Shown: positions 27,501 to 42,500 of the stretch, one piece after another
Numbering within the stretch: position 1 is the first letter of the stretch
Layout: every line of letters starts with the position of its first letter
Source: Metellina segmentata
Lineage: Eukaryota > Arthropoda > Arachnida > Araneae > Tetragnathidae
Reading direction: 5' to 3'
DNA length: 64,000 bases
NCBI GenBank assembly: GCA_947359465.1
Contig: OX375882.1
Location: forward strand, 54,186,509-54,250,508
Notes under the pieces: generated by a model
Told to the model about the DNA's origin: nothing
Database searches by the model: none
What the model saw: only the letters and a program-made list of their open reading frames with translations
Position numbers and translations under genes: made by a program

Positions 27501-30500
27501 CATTAAAGATAGATTAAAAATTTCAACGGCTTTGAAATCTGCGAAAATTTTGACACCAGATAGATACCTTATACAGTTGATTTTCTTTTAATAAATAGTT
27601 TTTCAATTTAATATTTATATTTTCGCAAGAGATTGTGGATGTCACGTCAAATTCCTATTTGGAACGTTGAGTCACTCTGTTATGGCTGTTATCCAATTTG
27701 CGAAGCAAACCATAGTTCATGTTATCATAATTTAGTTTGCAAAGCAAACCAAATTGGAATTTGCATGCAATTTATTCCAATAGGCTACAAATTCCCATTT
27801 GGTTTGGGAAGCAAACCATACCTTATACGTTTGATTTTCTTTTAGTAAATAATTTAAATATTTATATATTTTGGTTTGCAAAGCAAACCAACACCACGGG
27901 CAATGTGACCCCCATGGAAAAAAAACTGTCACATGCAACTCCATAAAGGCTGTTATCCAATGGGCTACAAATTCGCAAACCAAATAGGAATAAGTGATGG
28001 CTGTTATTCAATGGGCTACGAATTCCAATTTGGTTTGCGAAGCCAACCAATAACCCCACAAAAGCAACAGGCAAGGGCAATGCTGGGCTAGTCAAGCATA
28101 TATTTATATAATTGAAAGAAGGAAGAATTAACTAACCAATATCATTCAAAGCAAAACATAGACATTACAGCCAAAACTTATTTTTGTGCAGCGTAATAAA
28201 AGGAAGCTTTATTACACTTTTATTTCTAACCTTAATTAATCCTGTATATAATGATAATGTGAAATTAGTATCCACAGTTACAATGAGATTTAAATTAGGT
28301 AGTGCTTCAGCATCAAAAGCTGAAATTGTTGCAGATTTGCCAAACATCCATTGTTCAGTAGATTCAATACCATCAACTTTTATAAGCCTGTAAGTAAAAA
28401 AAAAGTGCTTGAAAATAACATTTTACGCATTTTCCAACCAATAACATTAAACAGAATAACATTTTAAATAGTTCATAAAAGGCTCAATCACTCAAAGGCA
28501 AAGCAGGTTTACCTGGCTCTCTTAAAAAATATGAAAAATAACATCACCATAATTTCTATTTAAAGAAACTCTTAATGAGAAATATTATGCTATAACCTTA
28601 AATAATTTTCAAAAGAAAAAAGTGAACTGCTTAGACTAAATGCCTTGATTGCAAAAATTAGTTTAAATTAAAACTAATTTGCATAATGATTGCATATGAA
28701 ATTTTTGATGAATAAAATTTTAGCAGTTTCAGTATCTATTTTCTGTTTCAGCCGTTAGCTCCTGTGCATTTTTTAATTCAATCCCATTTGCAGAGTTTTC
28801 ATTTCTTAAATTTGAATTTAGAAAAATCATAGTTAACGTTATGGCCTTGGTGTAATTACAATTTTTTGTCAATAAGCCACTCCTGTACGGTAATAATAAT
28901 GGGCAAAAAACAATGCCTCATTGTAATGCCTATAAAATAGATGGAATTTTCTGATAGGCATAGGAAACCAACTGGGGGTGATCTTTCATGTAAAAAAAAA
29001 GACATCCAATGGGATTATCTGTGGTAACTTCACAATTAGCCATACTTGAAGGATCCCAAAAAATGAGAGATTAAAGATATGATTATAGACATACCCATTA
29101 TAATCAATGTGAAACAGCTTGGTATTTTTTAAAAAGATCTAAGCACTCTTTATTTTTTTATCTATTGGATTAAAAAAAAAGAATTAGTTATTAATCTCAC
29201 AAACTGTAGGAAAACTATCAAGGTAACCTACAGTTCTACCAAGTCTTATTTTCACTCACAAAGTAACTTATTTTTTTAGCTAATCAACATGAAAATGCAA
29301 GGTAAAATGAGAATGACTTTTCAGGACAAGAACATTTTATCAAACTAAAAGTTTCTAAAACTGTTTAAAAAGGAAAATAATTAACTATTTAAAATGTTAT
29401 TTAAAAGTTAATAATAAATTTCATTAGTAATAGCCCTGTATTTTTAACAGTATTATTCAAATAAACATTTTGAAGAACATTTTATTCTAGTATTTCTATA
29501 TATTGTTCTGGTAATTAGCAAAACTCGTAACTCCTTTGTTAATGTGTAGGAGTTATGCTAATTAGTATGGCTTCATTTTGTTTTTCTTATCAGGCACAAA
29601 TCCTGCTTTCCTTACAAAATTTTCCACAGTGCCGATTTAATCGTTATAGCCTTTGAATTTGTAATGAGTAAACAAAGGTTTAATTGCATTACTATCTTTG
29701 AGAGATAGACAGAACTAAAGAAAATGGGAAACTTGCATAAAGTTTTACTGTAGTGTCAGGTCCCATAAGATTGTATAAGTTGGACAATAAGCCATTACTA
29801 GCTGTTATATGCTACTGTAACATTTAATAACTTGTTAAAAAAGGCATTTATATTGAAATTAAGAATTTCAAGCATCTTTATTTAAGAGGCAATTACAAAT
29901 ATGCAGTTTTAAGAAATCTTAAAGAGCATACAAATTCTACAGTAATTGCACCTAATTCTGTTATTACACAAACTTTTTTTTACATGAATTAAAAAGAAAT
30001 ATTTGATTCTCTTTTTACGTGAGTTAATTTGATTTAACACAAGCGGGCCAAGCTAAACAGGCGAAGGATCTACAACCAGCATTTTAGCAAGGCAACAATC
30101 CCCGATTTGAACTGCCCAAGAAACCTCTCCTCTACAATAGCTAGGCTATGTACTGGACATTTCAAAGGCATGAAGATTTCACGAACTAATATAAAATCCT
30201 ATCCCATCTGCAGGTACTGTCCCCAATCGCAACTAACTCCAGATCATGTTTTCGACTGCCAAGCCATTATTGGTTCCCTCTTTCAACTTGGAGCACCCCC
30301 AATCGAAATCCTCCATAGCCTTCGAGCTCCAGAACTTGCAGATCTTGTCACCAAGGCTTTTGGAGGACTCTAAACTTTTGCACTAGTACTGTATGCATAG
30401 ACACGACAACAACTACAACAAGCTAATTTCTAAGATTTTTTTGCCTAAATTCTAAGAAATGTTTTTATATTTGTGGCATAGTAGTATCATTTCTATATAC

Positions 30501-33500
30501 ACGCACTAATGAGGAACACACTGGGAAGTTTTAACGTGAACTGATGTTGACAGCCTTTTACAGAAAATTATATAATGGCTTCACCAAAACATGAACACAA
30601 CGATTAATAACTTATTTTGTTCGTAAAATCAGTGAAACGTCAGCAACAGAGGAGATTCATGCTGATTTTGCTCCAGAGATCACAGAAATAAAATTCATCA
30701 ATAGAGGAAGAAGACAATGCTCACAACATTTCTAGTGATAGCAGTGATATTCCAGTCAAACACAAACATATGTGCAGGTTTATTGTCAGAAAGTAAAAAT
30801 GAATCCAATCTTGTTGTAACAGTGTTCATACAGAATTTTGAATATGAAACTTAAGGAATGTTTAATGAGTTCTTTCGAAATTTTTAAGGAGTCATAGAAT
30901 ATAAAAATTAAGGGGTATTTAAAGAGTTTTTTCGAAATTTTTAAGGAGTCAGGTAAGGTTTATACACACTTTTTCAAGTGTGAAAAAAAAATGTTTCAAA
31001 ACTTTAAGAACTTAATTCTACTTAATACTACATTACTAATTACTCAAAACATAAAAATTATAATTTGATGACTCAACTCAACACAAATTCATTTTCCTCT
31101 GCTTGCTGGAACTGTTTTATCTAGGATGCTACTGTAAACAGTTCTTATACAGTGAGATTTCAGTATAATGTTTCTCAGTTTAAAGTACATATATCTCTCA
31201 AATCCCAGCAAAAACTCACAATAATAGAAATTCAAGCATATTCGTTTTCAATATAAAGTATTTTTCAAAATAAAATAACAATTAAATATTTTTAGGATGT
31301 AAGTTATACAGTACAAAGTCCCAAATCCGGACGTCCGAAATCGGAATTGTCCAACATCCGGACGTTTTGAGAACTGGCGTTTTTTTGTTTTTCTCACTTT
31401 TTTACATCTTTCCGACAAATTGTATACAAGAAGTTAAACCTGGAACTAATTAATGAAACGATGCAAAATAATGTGTTCAGAGAAAATATCACACAGAAAA
31501 CTTAAAAGATTTGCAAGTAAAATTTGTTGCATTCTATTTTTTTTCCCTTTAACAAATTATTCCTAATTATATATCTGCTATTTTACTATTGCAAACACAA
31601 AATTCGTGCAGGGGTGAGTGCATTGGATTTTTATTTTGACAAAAAAGGCAAATAGTCCAAAATCCTGGACAATGTACTGTTCTGAGATTTCATTGTATTC
31701 TACAAGTAAATACAAAAGACAGATTTCAGATAGAAATGAAAGAAATCCGCAGTTATTTTTGTTATAAATGAATAGGTAAATCATATTTTAACTTCAAATA
31801 TGAAATAATCCACTTCGATTATAACAGATTGCGATTTTCAATACATTCTCAATGCTACTTTTTATCAAGATTTACCGTTGAATTAAATTCAAAATAAATG
31901 TAATGCAATAATATTTTATTTACTTAATTAGTAAACTATTGCTTTCACTAAAAATAATTCATGAATTTGTAATAATCCACTTCGATGATAACAGATTTTG
32001 ATTTTCAATATGTTCACAACATTCCTTCAATATTTAAAGCCCCGTCCACACTGGAGAAACCGAACTGAACACGGATGATTGATTAACCACAGAGACAGGT
32101 TTGATTGATTGCTCATTCAGTGTAGACAGTGAATTGAACAGTTTGAGCACAAGCAAAATGATCCGCTTCTTGTCGGTACATCAAAGGAAAGTGAGTGTTT
32201 GTGCTCGCTCAATTTGGACATCGTTTTTTGGTTCCCTTGCTCGACGTACAATCAATCACCGGGACATCGTTAAGAAACGGGTTGGAGATCGGAACATAGA
32301 AATATTTAATTTTCTTCGGATTTTAAAGTGATACTATTATTTAAATAGTCTATTTGTAAGCATTGTGCGTTTTGCTATACATTGTTGACGATTAAAACTT
32401 AGTTGTGAAAATGTAATATGCCCATATTAATGTCAAAATTGATGTGTCCATCCATGTATATTTAGACCAATAGTGGTCTAGGGGAACTTTGCATGTCTAA
32501 ATCTCAACTATTATAAAATGAAGTGTCCGACCTCCACTACGCATTGTCCTGACGAATTTATGGCATTTACAATAATAAAATTTGGCACACAGGTAGTCCG
32601 AAATTTTTGCAATTTTTGTGTCCAACCTGAATTTTAAAATTTAATCTAGAAAATGTTTTAATTAGTTTATTGGAAATTAATTATTATTGTTTTCTTTGGA
32701 ATGGCAACTGCATAAAGAGTTGATTTCCAGACCTGCTGACAATACACTGCGAGCAATGGGAAGTATCCTTTTACAGTTGAAACGGTACGTTTTAGAATCC
32801 ATTCCTGTGGTGTAACGTAATGTGCATTTCTAAATTGAAACGGCGGAAAAAATAAGGAGTTTTTAAGGAGTAGCACATAAAAATAAGGAGTTTTAAGAGT
32901 GCTTAAAAACGAAAGTCCATTTTCTGTGTAAGTAAAATAGATTTTGTTTTGTTCATGAAGAATTTTTTTCATTTCAAATGCAAAAATTTACACTATAATA
33001 CATTTTTATTACATATTAATATATGTGTATTTTGTTGAATAAAATAATAAACTTAAAACAAATACTTTCATATGGATTTTTTTTTATAATTATTTTTACT
33101 GATTTTTCAGATCTGAAACCATTTTTTTCTTTCATAGAAACAATGTTTTTTTTACATATATTCTTCAGGAATGTATCTATCATGTAAAAACAGAATTAGG
33201 CATAACCTTTAAATTAAAACCTTTACAGAAATGCAAACTTACTTCAATAACCTTTGTTCTTTCAAAAAATAACAGAGGTAGTTGTGATCAGTAATATCCT
33301 TTGAGAGGAAAGCTTTAGATGTCTTTTCTGGATAACCAAAGCTGCACACAAAAGTAAAAGAAAATTTTTGTGTTAAAGCAGGAATATATGCATACTTTTC
33401 AAAGATATGAAAAAAGAATTTTAACAGAAAATTTAGCTTTAATTGGGAAAGATCCAATCAAAACCAAATTTAAGGAGATTCTACAAAATTATTTTGGGAA

Positions 33501-36500
33501 GGATTGTAGTTCACATTTCCAATATATCATATTTAGAGAAATGATAAAATATTTAACATGTAAATTAAAGAATAGTTTCTTTATTGAAAATATATAAAAA
33601 ATATGATACAAAGTTTATAATTTTTTGTTGGAAGGTTTTTACTGATGTATACTCAATACAAAATTCAGATTTAAATATATCAGACAGTTTCTATTTTTTA
33701 ATGATTTTTTAATAACCAAAAATTAAGTTTTTTTATGTTGACTTGGCTGCATTTCTACAATCCAGTGACATGAAAACTAGCTATCCGACTTTTCATTTGA
33801 TGAATTTAAAAAGTGAAAACATTGTCTATTATTTTCAATAATTATGCAAGTTTGTGAAAACATATCTTAACTTAAACATTCGAAATAGGGGCAAGGTCAA
33901 GAAAATAGGAAACCAAGACAAGAAAACTTCCATTATGGATTTCAGATCGATACTGGATAGTTTTAGAATGTTGAAATGCTTTGAGCACTGAAAGTTAAAT
34001 GCAGACTCGTTTTCTACTTATTCTGTCCGTTTTTGTTGCTAAAAGAGGGATAATTAGACCAGAACCTATAGCTGCAAGTGGATTCTGAATAACTCTAACA
34101 TCTGCATGAGGACTGTTTCAAATCTAGAGCTTGGTGAATTAGGGTACAAAATTCTGCAATGCTGGTAAATGGTAATGTGCAACCCTACAAGCTGTAGGAG
34201 GAACTGATTCTTTATGTGTTTGTATTGGTCATTATGACTTTTAACCTTTAGACTATGGCCTGTACAGCAGTTGTACAATGATTGTGCCAAGAAAGAATTT
34301 ACACTACGGCTAGTACAACAGATGTACCTGGAAAGTTATAAGAATCGCGCCAGGAAAGAATCGTTCCAGTTATATCTATAGCCCAAGACAAACGGTTAAT
34401 CAATGGTGCCATACAATATAGGCCCACTACTTTAGAACCCTACAAGCTGTAGGAGGTACTGATTCAATTCCTATAACTACCCTGCCAGCATTTCTCTTTT
34501 CTGTGAACAGAAACATTTTTGTGTGTGTATGTCCATTTGTTTGGTGGGAAAATAATTCGTGGTAGAGCTTAGTCAGATCTGACCTTTATGCCATAAAAAA
34601 AAAAAAAAACACAGATAGGATTCTTAAGTTTTTCAGGAAACCAATTTGTGCATCCTGCATTTTTTCAGGGGTAAATTTTAAATTACTGGAAACTAAAAGC
34701 ACAAGCAGAGCCAGTGCAATGCTATTTGGCAGGAACAGTTTCATAAAGTAAACATTGCAAATATGAGTGCGTTATGTATTTTATTAAATCTTATTGCAAT
34801 GTTCTCATTCATCCCTTAGACCTCCTGCTGGTTTTTCTTCACATCGAAAATTGCCCTATAGTGCCCAGCATCCGAGACAAAAACATGTTCAAAACTGACA
34901 CCAATTCTGTGCAAGGGAAGGTTAGTTTTTCTACATACATATTCATCCCCATAGATATTCATTTGCTCTTGGAGTTAACAAAGCACAGATGATAGTAAAT
35001 TGCAAACTCATTCCATCCCTTCCCTAGCTGCTTCGAAGTTTCACAACGTGTCCTCTCCCTGGACAGCAGACCCTTTAAGAATATTCAAGGTTTCCTTTGC
35101 TTAGTTATGAATTCACAATCGTTGATTCTTATTACAAGAAAGTCACTTGACAGATGCTCGCTGATCTGTTCAACTGGTTGAAAGGTGTTTGCTTGAAGGG
35201 AAGTTAGGGGAAATCTAATAGATATAGCATTCTTTGTGTCTTATTTTGAGATTTTCTGGGGAAACATTTCTGTCAAAACATGTAGGAACCACAAGCAAAA
35301 ATACTCGGAATTGTGAGACGGTATAATAAAACTGTTTTGAAAGCCTTTCAAAACAATTCCATGCCATCAAACGAAAATTACCTGTCAATCAACTGCTCAG
35401 GGATAGGGCATCAGGAACAGGATGCTCTTGAAACTCATTAGCAACTCACCTTTGATCTCTTTCCAAAATGGAATGAAACGAGTCTTACAGTAAAATCAAC
35501 AGGTTATCTATCTGTACTTAGTAAAACAGGGTAGTTTTTTCATCTTGACTAGGCATTCCATGATTAGCAAAATTGGCCGGACAAGGTATCTCAGGGAAAT
35601 GACTTGGAGAATAAAGCACAAAATAATTTCCCACACACACAATGTTACGTTTTTTTGTAAATTGTTTAGATTCTATTGTCAGTTAAATACCATGAATTTT
35701 CTATGAAAATGTAATTCTGTAATTTTAAAAGTGCTATTCATGAACTAGACTTGAAGATTATAATTGGGAAATACATGTATTCAAAAACCATAAAGGGTTA
35801 TCTTAAGATTATATCTTATAATTATACAAAGCAAAATGCATAAATTGAAAAATTACATAAAATGCTACGTTTTTAGATTTTACTTAAATATTCAAGTTTG
35901 CAAAGGACAAGTTCAGAATGATCAAAATACAATGAATAACATGAATTTTATACCTTTCGCAATTAGAAATACAACATATACAATAATCAGAGAAAAGAAT
36001 AATACATACTAATATACTAATATTAACATACTTCCATGATTCGTTTGACCATACAAATTCAAAGCAAATATCGGGTGCCAACGGTTCCATGAATTTACAT
36101 ACATCATTAGAATGTATAGGTGAAGTTGCACTTCTGTGAGAGAGAGTGCTAAGAGGTGTAAAATTTTGAGGTTGTGATATGTTGCTATTCATCGATGGTG
36201 GCTGAGAACGGCTAAAATAAAAAGGTTAAACAAAATTAACAAGTTGGAAATTATGACTACAAAATAAGCACTGAATAAGAAACAACTAATAGAGGAGACA
36301 GTATATTTGCAAATACCATACCTGAAATACAGAAGAAAAAAAATATCCTTGTATCACTAAATGATACAGGAAGTTAGAGCATACAACAAAAATGAAGGAA
36401 GAAAAAAGTTCAAGATCCCATCTGCTTCAAAAGTTCTTGTGAACTTGCAGATAAATGAATGGATGCTCTCCCCAATAACCATTTCAGAAAGGTAGTGAAT

Positions 36501-39500
36501 TAACGTCGCACTGGAGCAACACAATGGGCTATTGGCAAGGGCCCGAGATCAATACCCGAGGGAACGATCCTAGAAATCCAATTTTTGAACCAAGGTACGA
36601 TATCAAAGTCAAAACCTGCACTTCAAACTTTCACACCATGACAACAAGAGGACTTTTGAGGCCACAACAGATTTAATGTTCCCCAGCATGATGATAATCT
36701 TTGGTTTGACTAAGTTTTAAACTCACCGCCCTCCTGTTATTAATCCATTACTCTTCAAACTGATCTACCATGACCTGCCATTCCAAAAGGTGGTTACAGT
36801 CAAAGGTCAGTCACTCTTGGTATAGGACATGTTTTGAGCCACAAAAGATGACAAAATGATGTAAAACCAGTAAATGCTTGGTAAACATATCCTGTCAATA
36901 GTAAAAATACCACCACTTCTATAGAGCAAGGCTTATACATCAGCCACTCTTGATTTATACATGTCTTTTAATTTGTTCTTCATTACTTGAACTGCAGATC
37001 CCAGGGGTACATCTTCTTGACAAGTCTGAAAGATAGGTCTGCTTTTTGGCCAGTTGGTCCACCATTCATTTCCATAAATATCACAGTGGGATGAGATCCA
37101 TTGCATAAAAACACCAATTCCCTGAGACACTAAGATCTCTAGACAATTTCTGCATTTTTCGATGATGGCCAGAGTTCGAAATGAGAAATTAATCTTAAGT
37201 ACTATGACAGAATCGCCACTTTCTCAACTTGATCACATCTGTCAATTAAATATTCAACCACAATCTTTATTGACTCACTTTAACCATAAAAATGAACACG
37301 GTTGTAGAAAGAGTATCTGAGAATGAAGCATCACATAAATGCCAAATCAACTCTCCATACTAGGTAATCAATATTTCTATATTCCAATAGTAAAAAAGTG
37401 AGGTATTAGTTTTTAGTAACAAACTTTTAAACATAAATTTCTCTCTAAAAATATAAAAACCTCATAAGGATTTTAACAATGCAAAATTATGTCCATCATT
37501 TCCATGACATGATGAAACAACATACAAAAGAAAATTCAATTGTAATTGGTCCAGAAAGACTGTAAATATTGGAATTTTCTTATTTGAAATTCCCACATAA
37601 AATCTTTTGCGTGTTCTTTTGTTTTTGATAATTCCTTAACTAAAATATCTGCAAAATTTGTAATAGAAGATATGAACCATAAAAAGAGCTCAAAACTTAT
37701 AAGGTGCAGTAAGGCTTGAACTATCTACTAATGAACTCTCGGGAAATTGTGTCACAATACTACAGCAGATTCCTTCCCACTGTGACATAACAAGGCTACA
37801 TGGAAACTGACTTCTTTGCAAAGGTACAAATGTGATTCGAAAGCCTTACAGGCCTATGTTCTGACATACATCAGGATTGAGTAGCCTGTTCAAATCAACA
37901 AAGCTAGAGTGGACCAGTGTGACTAAAAGACAAAGATAGGAATGTTTGCTTTTCTCTAATTTAATTCCTGCATTTCAGACTTTCCTAGATGTGAAGCAGT
38001 CACTTAGTTTTGTCTTTTGACTGAGCATGACTGTCTTTGTTCCCCCATATATTGTTTTCCTATAGTGAATTCTCCTAGCTGCATATCCTGCTAGTACATG
38101 ACAGCAATCATTTATATGTGTGCATTGTATTGAGTCTCATTGGCTAGTGATGTACTGTCAAAAGTCAGGCAGTTTTGGAGTAGAACACTATTACCTTCAC
38201 CTTTATTCATAACCCTTGTATATACAGGGTATTTTTTAAATATCTGGCCAAATTGTAAAGGGTGGTAGAGGAACCAAAAATAAACATATTTTTTCAATGA
38301 ACGTTTGTTCGGAAATGTGGTTTAGGTGGTAGAGGTCTGTTTAGGTTGCTGATAACATCGTCTCTGTGACATAAGGCATCATTTCTCACTTGCATTTTGA
38401 ACAGAAAGCTATGAATTCATGTAGTGACATATGGCTAGATAATTTCAAAACACCATGTACTTGTACAAACATATTATTCCTATCAGAATATTTTATCGCT
38501 AAAGACATAAGCTTACCTCAGAGTAGCCATATGAGTAAGACTGGAAACACTTGGGCTCATAGAATGACTCATCATGATTGATGGTGAGGCAACCCAGTTA
38601 GAGTTGCCACTTTGAAATGGGCTATTCACATTCATGGATGGAGTGCGGCTGGAAAAATTCAGTTTGGAAAGGCTATTTTTAGCACTTGCAGATTTTGTGA
38701 TGGGTGTTTGTCCAGCTTTATTATTGGTATCCATTTGAATCTTAGAACATGCATAGTCAGCCTCCTAAAACAAAGATGAACATATGAAGAATAACAAATT
38801 TTTATTCCTTTCTTCAATGAAATCCGATTTTCAAATGGTGAAGGAACGATACACCTTAGGACTCAACCTAAACATATTTAAAGTGCTCATATACTTTAAA
38901 TAAATTTTATCCTTTGAGTTCTTTATTTCAGTTACTTAATCAATTATGTACCTTAGAAAAACAGGATAACTTAATGTAAAATATTAGCATTTAACACTGT
39001 TAGATTTGATCTTCTATTACATAGGCTTTGAAAATATTCATTGGAGTCACAGAATTTAGGTCAGAATTAGGAATCACTTTAGGTCATGAGCATCCAATAC
39101 TTTTTTAACAAATATACAATTTTGTCAATGTCTGTGATTCTTTCCTAAATTCGTTTTGAAGAAGGGCAATAAAAAATTTATTAGTGAAAGTACACTAGAA
39201 AAGATATCAGTAGAAACAAAAAAGAAAATTTGGTGAGGCTTTATAGTGCACATCTTATATTTTCTTGGAAGGAAGAAAGCTACTTTGTGAATGGAAACAA
39301 GTATAAATTATATTGGTATGGTTATAATTTTATTGTAAAATAAAGTAAATTTAGTGTTAAGATATTGCAATAATTCTGCTGCAATTAAATTAGTGTGTTT
39401 AGAGGGTATGCAATTATATTTTGTGTCTAACATTAATCCTAAATATGTGTTCCTTTTCAATCGAATTTTATTCAGAATTTTTCAAATTTTCATCTTACTT

Positions 39501-42500
39501 AAGGTTTACTTTAAAACAGAGCAAAATTCATATTTAATATGGAAAACGGAAATACAGTAATAAGTGAGGAAAGTTAGACAATCTTTTAGAAAAACAAGTC
39601 TGAAGATAATACAATACAAGAAAACTATTAGTACCAATTTTAAATTACCCAGCACATTCATAGAACTGAGTAGTGGATAGTGTATTATTAGCACACATTG
39701 TAAAGTTACAGACGGGTTTTTTTTTTTTTTTTTTTTTTGCACATGCATGAAATATGGATTAGCTTCAAACATATGTAGTACTTTTTAAAATGCGAGATTT
39801 ATTATTTTAAAATAGGTTGATCCAGTTTACCTGGAAAGTTGTGGTCCGTAACTTCCACACAGAATGATAACCTTTTTTATTGTAGGTCATTATAAGAGAT
39901 GGATCAGAGCTACAGAACACAATTTCTTCTGAAGAATCACAGAAATAATTAATATCAGCTGTATCAGAATTCCCTCGTTTGAAAATAACTGGTGCAATAT
40001 CATCAAGTGGGTGCATAATACTGAAGATCACAGGTAAACAGTCAGCTAGGCTACTCAGAAAAAAAAAACATTTTTAGAACAAAACAAAGAAAGTTTTCAC
40101 AAACAAGAACTTATAACCTTTATAGGTACATTAAAAAGTGATATTCTTTCTCAAACTATAGGAAATTAAAGGAAAATATTTCTGCCATTATCACAAGATT
40201 TTCTAACCTATAACTAAAAGTAATTCTGCTATTCTCAGAATGTTGAGTTATTTGTACAATTAAAAAAAATGAAAGATTCTTTTTAATGGGTTGGACCAAC
40301 AGATTTGGGTTAGTGGCTTTGGAAACAGGATAGGATGATGTCGAGTTCATAGGGATGTCAAGATGAATTGATGAAAACAGAGATGATTAAAGGAAACATA
40401 AATTGAAAAACAACAGTTTATTTTTCTCATTCAATGTAAAAACTTCAAAAACAGATTCTTTTGAAAAAACAATTATTTTCATCAATATAATTCTCTATTA
40501 TGAAAATTAAAACATTTAATACATTGGAAAAGCAATATTGCAACCTAAATTTTTAGTCAATTTCAGAAATTAAAAAATGTGAAAATACTTGAAGCTAATT
40601 TAAGTATCATACTTACAATTTTGAATTATCTTGTTTTTCATCAAAGGCGACATTTCGCTCAAAAATGATTCCATATTTTGAAGTCCACGCCCTAAGAACC
40701 TGATGAAAAAAGTTAGAAAGTTCTGTACAAAGTACTGCTTTAAATGACTATTAACTCAATCATTTATCAATGTTTAACATTTTTAAAACAAGAAATATAC
40801 TAGAATGTTTGTTAAAACTTTAGAAGATTATTTTAACTACTTAAGCCCAAGATATCTTAGCATACTATTTAAAACAAATACAATTTTATATACCTGGAAA
40901 GGAGTAGTTACGATGAAATCTTCACCAGTTTTTGCAAATACAGAGAGTGAAGAATTTTCAATTATGCATATTCCTGAGAGGATGTCTTGCTCTAATTTGT
41001 GATAAAAGAACATTGCAATCAGATATTACACAAAGGAAGCTAAAATATTCTTAATGTAGTTGAATGAAAAAAAAATCAAATATAAAATATTAACCCCCCC
41101 CCTTCCCCTCAACTCTAGATATCCTTAACTCTCCAATAAATTATAAATATTTAGATTATCTCTGTGGTTTGTTGTGAACCAATTTTTAAAACTATAATCA
41201 ATTTTTAGTTTTAAGATCATCATATAATTATGTATTAAAAGTGGTGCTGTGCTACTATTACCACCCTCTCTTTTTAAAGAATTGGTACTGAGTAGTTTAT
41301 ACTTAAAACTCTTTACTGCATGTGTGCATGATATTTTACAATCACTCCAACCGGTTATTTTCTGAGTTTTCCTGAGAATTCTGTAAATATACAAATCTGT
41401 CTGAAAATTAAGCACGTAATTTGAAAATATTCATTTTTAAATGACAAACAAATGAGAATACATCTAAATTCCCCAGTATTATGTTATGGAAAATCACATC
41501 AACATATGTTAACCAGAAGTGATCTGACCAAAACAACCTGAAAACTGCTGTGATAGCAGGTAAAAACCCAATTTAACAAAACCCAAAAGGAAAATAATTT
41601 AATACTTCTTAAATATTATATAGGCTACACATATTTTATTAGTTACATAAACAATTATGCAGTTGTTGCTTTGGCATTAAAAAAACTAATGTACTTGAAA
41701 TACTAACACGCTTATAAAAAATGGGGCATCACAATTAAGGAAAAATCTACACAGGCTCAATACATGTATTTATACCAAAAGCTATTAAAGTTTATTTATT
41801 TGACTATTTTAAACTAATGTTAAATGTAAGTAACAAGATTTTTATCATCTGAATGAGCAATTTCTACAAAAGAAAATATCTGTGATGAGAAAAGAATATT
41901 GCCTTACAATCCGACATTTTAGCTAAAATGCTTACTTGTGTTTTCCATCTCAATCTCTGCATCCATGATTCTGGGTTTACAACTTCGTATCCTAAATTCA
42001 GTCCACAGTACCTTAGCATAAAGTTAACATTAATGTCAGATTAAATTTCAGTAATCACAAGAAAATAAAAAATACATGCAAGTCAACAGTGAGTATGAAA
42101 GATTTAAAAAATACAGATTTCAAGTAATAGAAAACAAGTTTTCAATTTGATGTCAACTAGAAATACTAATGAAATTATTATTTATTTGTGATAAAAAGTT
42201 ACTTGCTTGATAAATTTATTCACCATGAAAAGAATTTTCTTTTATAACATTAAAAAGAAAACAGTAAGCTGCAGCATACATTTTGTAAGGCTCTAAAACT
42301 TCTTTATTCTTCAAATTCCATATTATTTTGTTAATCATGTTTTAATATAAGGTAACATTAAAAAACTAAGCTGCAAAAATTGACAAATTTTAAGACATTT
42401 TGAAAAAAAAATTACCTTTTAAAATGTTGTGGGAATAATACCCATGTCCTATGACAATTGTTAGTCCAAGAGTTACACATTTATATCTTGAATAAAAGTG

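Noticed and set aside
27732..28095. Overlapping open frames on both strands at 27.7-28.1 kb
   Set aside because: They arise from the GGTTTGC/GCAAACC palindromic repeats, which stay open in several frames; the translations are repetitive and unlike any protein.
35884..36031. Extension of ANAPC1 exon 8 past 36032
   Set aside because: The frame stays open into a hydrophobic stretch, but a good GTATGT donor at 36031 joins in phase to conserved exon 9.
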